Assembly (NCBI GenBank): GCA_002633025.1
Contig: NMRB01001281.1
Span: 43,245-107,244, forward strand
Direction of reading: 5' to 3'
Length of the DNA: 64,000 nt
DNA from: Notospermus geniculatus
Taxonomy: Eukaryota > Nemertea > Pilidiophora > Heteronemertea > Lineidae
Shown here: positions 58,602-64,000 of the stretch, piece by piece
How the letters are laid out: every line of letters starts with the position of its first letter
How positions within the stretch are numbered: the stretch's first letter is position 1
Notes under the pieces: generated by a model
The model's input: the letters and a program-made list of their open reading frames with translations, nothing else
The model's database searches: none
Told to the model about the DNA's origin: nothing
Translations under genes and position numbers: made by a program

Positions 58602-60373
58602 TAAGCACGACTTACAACGGTAGGCCTACTCATTGTATGCCTGGACTTTGAAATGGCAGAAGCATTGGATCAGCTCACGTAAGCCACACCTGAGCAATCA
58701 GGCAATCAAAAAAGTTGTATAGAAAAGCATGAGCAAGTAGGGTAACAAGCCACGCTTAGGTAATTGATTAAACCGAATTGCAAGCGGATTTTATTTACAT
58801 TTGGCTTGTGTTCTGTCGTATCATATTGGTTTTACTGTTTGTCACTTATGTCTTGTCGTCGTGTCAACTATCAAACTATTTAGGCCTAGAGAGCTCACAC
58901 GATATTGTTTTTAACCTCAATTGAACTTGAACTTTTGTCCTTGATATTTAGTGGGAGTTGTTTCTTTGAGATCAGAACAATCGTAGCTACAGCACAGTGC
59001 AGACATATAATGGCTTACGGACATGTTACTTAGATTAAAATCCTTCGAATCGAGTTTTATATATCCGCATGAGACGTTGTTTTGAGGATGAGCGATATTC
59101 TATGATGTTGACGATATTAGTGATTAGTTGTGGATTCAAATCTGTGTGATTAGAGATATTAACGTGAGCTCTGTGTCATACTTCGGTACATTTATCACTT
59201 CAATCATAGTCTACTGGTTCAAAAGCTACGATAGCCATACGAGATCAACAACATTTATATTCAATCACGATTATTGAGATAATGAGTTACTGAAAGTGAG
59301 GATTTCTACAGTCGAACGAGGATCTGTGTGGCATATTACCTAGAATTTGTGCTGTTCATCTATATATTANTCCTCAGTTTAGATTAGCAAAATAAACATC
59401 ATATAATCGTGATATATCAGTGCGGATGTTATTCTTTGGAGTTTGAGTCGAGCTATCGAACATTAATGGTCCTTCGAGCCGGATAACGATCCTTTCAGTT
59501 GAAATGTTGCAGATTGATTACGTGAACTACTTCGAAATCCGATTGTTTCTCTGAGAACTGTCTGGATGATCGTTTTAATGAGATCCGATTCCCCTATTGG
59601 GAACTGGATGATTCTTACATCGAGGACTGGATGATTCTTACATCGAGGACTGGATGATTCTTCAATCAAGGACTGGATGATTCTTCAATCAAGGACTGGA
59701 TGATTCTTCAATCGAGGACTGGATGATTCTTCAATCGAGGACTGGATGACCGTTTGATGGAGATTTGATTCTTCCGCTGAGAACTGGACGACCGATTGAT
59801 CAACTGCCGTGTTCCTGTTTTAATAATTTGTGTATTATTACAACTTTATGGTGTTACAACATTTCTGTTGATTTGCATGTGCATGTGCATGTTTCTTTTG
59901 AAGAGTTACATTTATGTGTTGGTTGAAACAGTCATATTTGACTCGTGGTATTTCAGGGGGCGTTTTTGACTATTTAGGTCACACGTCAGCAGTGAATCCA
60001 ATACGTTTGGTCATGTGATCACATGGTATTTTCTCAGTTGCAACTGAAGGTCATTTGAGGTTTATCAGTTTACGAGTCATTTGGGTCATGAAGATCAGAG
60101 TTTAGTACCGAGTGATTAATTAACGGTAACAAGAGAGTGTGTGTGTTTTTTTTGTGTTGTGCGAGGTCATTTCGAGTTGGTGTTTACAGAGTTAGCACTT
60201 TCGAGTTCAATGAGTGAGATACAAGGTCGGCAACTGTTTCTGACCCACATTTCTTAATGAGATGAGTGTGACTTGATAATTTTCAAGTCTGTTTACGTTT
60301 GAGGTCAACTTTGACATAGAGAGTTATTACTGATCATTTTGAGCATTCTCTCCTGCTGAAAATCGAAGTAAAA
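58602..60373 (+). other. Leader (and possibly LTR) of the BEL/Pao element
   Basis: Non-coding sequence directly upstream of the gag frame. It probably holds the 5' LTR and primer-binding site, but without the 3' LTR in view I cannot fix their edges. An N is at 59370. A tandem of 23-24 bases (GGACTGGATGATTCTTCAAT and variants) repeats six to seven times at 59600-59757. Confidence 0.5.
59600..59757 (+). repeat. 23-bp tandem repeat in the BEL/Pao leader
   Basis: Units alternate between two forms, ending ACATCGA or CAATCAA/CAATCGA. Degenerate units extend to about 59790. The phase shift between forms suggests serial duplication of pairs. Confidence 0.85.
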
Positions 60374-62764
60374 ATGGGTGAGGAACTGAAAGGGTTATTA
60401 GAAAAGCGTAGGGTATGCCGAGGTCGCTTTAGTAAGTTTACCCAAGTCACAAAGACATGTGTGGAGGAGGCAGAACAGCTCATCCGTCAAGACGATGCAC
60501 CAGAGAAAGATGTCCGTCTTGCCGTCCGTAGGGCGATGACTGCGTTGAAACCAGTTGAAGATGCGCATTCGGAGCTGTCAGAGATTCAAGAGAAGATTGA
60601 TTTCCATCCAGATAATGAGCAGCGTCTCGAGGGTATATCTGATGATGATGGTGAGGTCAAATACCTAAAGGCCTTCACCTCGATCAACGCCGCAGTTCAA
60701 GAACTAGAACGAGTACTGTCACCTACGCCACCGGAGAAACAAGAGTCAGAGGCTTCAGCAGGAGAAGGGTTCACACCTGAGGCATTTGCGGAGTGTTTTA
60801 CAAAGGCTATTGGATCCATAAATACAGGTGTCACTGAGGATCAGTTGACGCAGATACTGTCAACTCTTACGCAAAAGAAGCGAGTCGTTGAAATCCCTAA
60901 GTTTAAAGGGGATCTTGAGCTCTTCGATCAATGGAGAGATCTGGTTGACGCAGAAGTCAAAAAACCAGCAGGCTACAGTGAAGTCGAGAAGACTCATGTA
61001 GCATTAACTTTGTTAGATGGCGAGGTTGCCAAGTTGGTCTCGGCACTCAAGGATCCGAGTTACGATGACATCATGGAGTTTTTGGAGAACCGTTATGGGG
61101 ACGTATTGGCGAGGATCGAGAAAGCTGTTAATGAAATAGCTAGTGTGCCGGTTGTCAAAAGTCCGACAGTCCAAGAGATGGACCCGTGTTACAACAAATT
61201 GGTAGCGAACTGGAATTACATAAAGAAACGCACAAAGGACGATAAAGAGCTGTTACATTCGAGCTGGGTGTTGACTGCCTTAGTACGACAGAAGATGCCA
61301 AAGAGTCTTGTGAGAAAGTGGGATGCGGAGAGACTGAAAGACGAGAAGAAGTCCACTTCCAGTTCATCTAACCTGCCAATCGGCTTTGATGATCTTCTTG
61401 AGAAAATTCAAGACGCAGTGAAGGTAGCGAGAAGGTCCGAGTCTACACCAAACGTACCAGCTGGCAAAGATCGAAAGGTGGAGAGGCCGTTTACCAAGCC
61501 CAGACCGAGTGGTCACGCGCTCAGCGTGACCAAGAAAACGCAAAGGAGTAATGAAGAGCCTAGATGCATCTTCTGTAATGGGAATCATCAATCCTATTCG
61601 TGCCCATCTGTGAGTGAGATGTCCGTGGACCAGAGATGTGACAAGGTCAGGACAGTCAAGGCATGTTTTAACTGCCTATCCAGGACACATATGGTGAAGA
61701 CATGTAAATCAAGGGGGTGTAAAGTATGTGGTCGTCACCATCATACACTCTTACACTTCGAGAGAAAAAGGGAGAGTCAAGAACAGCAAAGCCCAAAATC
61801 GAATGAGAATAACAGTCCATCAGACAAGGAGAAGACACCGAATGAGCAGAAAGTTGAATCAGTTGTGGGACTCGTTAAGTCGTCAGGTGCTTCCAAAGTT
61901 TTAATGCAAACCGCGGTGGTTAATTTAGAATCGAAACATGCAGTGTCCAGAGGTCGTGTTCTATTCGACAGTGGAAGTGGGGTCACCTTCATCAGTACTA
62001 AGATGGCCAATCAGCTAAATTTAAAAGGTCCAAAAGTACATGGGGAGTTTGCTCTGGCTGGTGGGGGACAGATGACCCTGAAGACTGAAAGAGTAAAGTT
62101 CATAATATCAAGTGCCTTACCAAAATGGAAAGGTGAAACCTTCGAGGTTGAGGCATATGTTATCGAAAAACCAAGTGCGGAGCTGAGTCCAGTTGAAATC
62201 GATGTTTCCCAGCTACCACATCTGCAGGGACTTCAGCTCGCGGATACATACCCCAGAGGGAAAAAAGAAATTGATGTAATGCTGGGGATAGAGGACACCA
62301 TCAACATCCTCATGGACAAGAGAATACGAGGACAGAGTGGCTGGCCAGTGGCTCAGAGGAGCCACGTTGGATGGGTTTTATCGGGGCCATGTCCTGAATC
62401 ACCGACTGAATCAGATGAACAGATAGTAATCAACTCGGTGTCGTTTGAAATCAAAGATGAAACAGCAATAGCCACGAAACACTGGGAAACTGAACACATT
62501 GGTATCCAACCCCAAGAGAAGAAGATCCCAACAGAACTTGAGTTATCAGCAATGAAACAACACGAGGAGAAAACACGCCAGATTGAAAATCGCTATGAGA
62601 CGGGTTTGATCAGACACCCTCGCTACATAGATGAGAGATTGAAGAGTAACAAGTCACAAGCTATGAGACGATTACTGGGACTTGAGAGGAGACTACAAAG
62701 GGATTCAAACTTAGCGGAACTGTACAGGGCACAGATCAATGATTTGTTGTCTACTGCACTGTAA
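60374..62764 (+). CDS. BEL/Pao retrotransposon gag-protease region
   Basis: A 796-residue frame from ATG (context AAAATGG). Seen: a charged coiled-coil-like N-terminus to about residue 165; a gag-type region (IPKFKGDLELFDQWRD onward, the DUF1759-like block of BEL/Pao gag); zinc-knuckle cysteines from residue 398 (CIFCNGNH, CFNCLSRTH, CKVCGRHHH); then an aspartic protease with LFDSGSGVTFIS, catalytic Asp at residue 532. Known: in BEL/Pao elements these domains form one polyprotein with reverse transcriptase, RNase H and integrase. Here the frame stops at 62762-62764 inside an inserted element, so the last residues are not original and the polyprotein is broken. An intact frame up to that point suggests fairly recent activity. 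Confidence 0.93.
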   Translation: MGEELKGLLEKRRVCRGRFSKFTQVTKTCVEEAEQLIRQDDAPEKDVRLAVRRAMTALKPVEDAHSELSEIQEKIDFHPDNEQRLEGISDDDGEVKYLKAFTSINAAVQELERVLSPTPPEKQESEASAGEGFTPEAFAECFTKAIGSINTGVTEDQLTQILSTLTQKKRVVEIPKFKGDLELFDQWRDLVDAEVKKPAGYSEVEKTHVALTLLDGEVAKLVSALKDPSYDDIMEFLENRYGDVLARIEKAVNEIASVPVVKSPTVQEMDPCYNKLVANWNYIKKRTKDDKELLHSSWVLTALVRQKMPKSLVRKWDAERLKDEKKSTSSSSNLPIGFDDLLEKIQDAVKVARRSESTPNVPAGKDRKVERPFTKPRPSGHALSVTKKTQRSNEEPRCIFCNGNHQSYSCPSVSEMSVDQRCDKVRTVKACFNCLSRTHMVKTCKSRGCKVCGRHHHTLLHFERKRESQEQQSPKSNENNSPSDKEKTPNEQKVESVVGLVKSSGASKVLMQTAVVNLESKHAVSRGRVLFDSGSGVTFISTKMANQLNLKGPKVHGEFALAGGGQMTLKTERVKFIISSALPKWKGETFEVEAYVIEKPSAELSPVEIDVSQLPHLQGLQLADTYPRGKKEIDVMLGIEDTINILMDKRIRGQSGWPVAQRSHVGWVLSGPCPESPTESDEQIVINSVSFEIKDETAIATKHWETEHIGIQPQEKKIPTELELSAMKQHEEKTRQIENRYETGLIRHPRYIDERLKSNKSQAMRRLLGLERRLQRDSNLAELYRAQINDLLSTAL

Positions 62765-63683
62765 ATCTAAAGTGTTTAAAGTCTGAACACGAAACTAAAC
62801 GGGAATATGCAACATATTTTAAACATCTAAACGCGTTTAGTTCTCCATATTCCAACGAAATAGATTAATGTGTTTCCATGACGGCAAAAAATTATTAAAC
62901 CGACTGATTTAGACTGAAAAAGTGACAAAAAAAGCGTTGGAAGATGAAGGAAAAAAGTATAAAAAGGCACGCTCGCAGTAAATAGTGAATAATACCGGCA
63001 GGCAGATTCGATCCAGGTCCCACCTGCAACATGCATAATCTGGACCAACGCTCTAACCACTACGCCACTGGGGCTACACGCCCTGGCCTGGAATTTTTCT
63101 TCGGGTAACTCGGAAAACCTGTCTACTGTATTATTTCCTCCTGAACGTTAAAGCGTGAAGTTAGACCTGGAATAAGTTTATTCCACCTTTATGCATCTGA
63201 TTTATATCTTTTATATCCTGGGGGAAAAAAATTCGCCGGCGGGAGATATAGCGAAACGACAAATTTGACCAATTTCACCCGAGCCGTGAACCAGCCCTAA
63301 ACACGATGTTCAGCATTCCTTCATGTTTCGTGTTTAGGGGAAACTGAACGAGATGTTTATAAGTTAAACAAGACATTTACAAGACATTTAGATTTACTGT
63401 TTTCTAAATGCAGTGTTTAGGTCATCTGTTCATTTCTAATGGAAAACTAATCGCGTTTAGATGTTTAAAAAGTGTTGCATATTCCCGTTTAGTTTCGTGT
63501 TTAGACTTTAGATTTACAGTACAACAAATGATATATTTCGGCATTTTAGGCAACAAGACGTATGTTTCTAGGCGGATAGAACGCCTGTCCTGATGATATG
63601 TTCAGTTATATTCACGTAATGTGTTAAGTTGTGTTTTGTTAAACACAAAACTAAACGCTAAACGCGTCACCTGGATTTACAGT
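62757..63683. mobile_element. Insertion interrupting the BEL/Pao pol region
   Basis: The outer ends are CACTGTAAATC and GATTTACAGTG. Inside, 62760-62850 is inverted at 63440-63523 (ACGGGAATATGCAAC and complement). The right 160 bases repeat AAACACAAAACTAAACG words. It holds a tRNA-derived SINE at 63000-63080. Edges are approximate and no clean target duplication is visible. Confidence 0.75.
63000..63080 (-). mobile_element. tRNA-derived SINE head
   Basis: On the minus strand: CCCCAGTGGCGTAGTGG, GGTTAGAGCG (A box), later GGATCGAATC (B box). It is followed by runs of T (at about 62961 and 62953) that could end polymerase III transcription. Nested in the insertion at 62757-63683. Confidence 0.65.
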
Positions 63684-64000
63684 GTGGAAGGGCTGAGAAA
63701 GTCCAGGAGAAAGAGGAGCCAGGGGATAGACAAGTATGGTATTTGCCTCATCACCCGGTCGTGAAGCCTGATCGAGCCACAACAAAGGTTAGGGTCGTGT
63801 TCGATGGTTCTATGGTCGGTCAGGAAGGAATATCACTCAACGATACGTTATTACCAGGGCCAGCACTACAACCAGATCTTCCAGGAGTATTGATGAGATT
63901 TAGAAGGCACAAGGTCGCCATAGTGGCAGATATTGAGAAAATGTTTCTCCAAGTCCAAGTGAGAGAGGAAGATAGAGACATGCAGCGATTTCTTTGGAGA
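63683..64000 (+). CDS. BEL/Pao reverse transcriptase, partial (cut by the window edge)
   Basis: The frame resumes after the insertion and stays open to the last base. Seen: WYLPHHPVVKPDRATTKVRV, VFDGS, GISLNDTLLPGPALQPDLPG and VAIVADIEKMFLQVQV. The last is the reverse-transcriptase block whose Asp (in ADIEKMF) is the first catalytic aspartate. This is the order found in BEL/Pao pol. It lies in the same frame as the upstream gag-protease, but the insertion between them carries stops. Confidence 0.92.

Overview
The window is nuclear DNA from an animal, most likely a marine invertebrate. Genes are split by ordinary GT-AG introns, there is no operon structure, and repeats fill most of the space. 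The ten-base palindrome GTAGGCCTAC (and its TAGGCCTA core) and ACATGTA-type words recur throughout, a habit I associate with marine deuterostome and some lophotrochozoan genomes. The phylum cannot be fixed from the sequence alone.

Four genes are supported with good exon structure. From 1 to 721 (+) is the end of a class A neuropeptide-type GPCR, cut by the window edge. From 7129 down to 5559 (-) is a compact four-exon gene for a 142-residue twin CX9C protein of the UPF0545 family (C22orf39/PANTS). From 10305 to 13474 (+) is a complete class I fructose-bisphosphate aldolase in six coding exons, with a probable non-coding first exon ending at 9384. From 19942 to 23210 (+) is a complete ELOVL-type very-long-chain fatty acid elongase in seven coding exons. 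A fifth locus at 40463-41371 (-) is a long terminal exon of an unrecognised protein. These genes show no sign of working together.

The rest is accessory DNA dominated by palindromic (foldback or MITE-like) elements. I can delimit about thirty, several with target-site duplications: 13838-14387 (8 bp), 35900-36171 (8 bp), 43237-43611 (9 bp) and the 1.7-kb foldback 54930-56640 (6 bp). Elements are nested (41715-43995), stacked end to end at TAA junctions (57618-58602) or crowded into introns (ELOVL). Other repeats are a 52-bp minisatellite with a roughly 500-bp internal duplication (30300-33330), a 0.9-kb repeat present twice (23709 and 41946), tRNA-derived SINEs (35162-35823, 47940-48209, 63000-63080) and a LINE reverse-transcriptase scrap (34478).

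Two larger decayed coding units are visible. From 44015 to 47237 (+) lies a frameshifted copy of a multicopy animal gene family ending in a CXC (tesmin/TSO1-like) cysteine motif, split by a 769-bp palindromic element. From 60374 to the right edge (+) lies a BEL/Pao retrotransposon with an intact gag-protease frame, interrupted by a 0.9-kb insertion before its reverse transcriptase, which runs off the window. Single N characters sit at hairpin apices and duplication joints, so some palindromes may be collapsed or mis-joined in the assembly.
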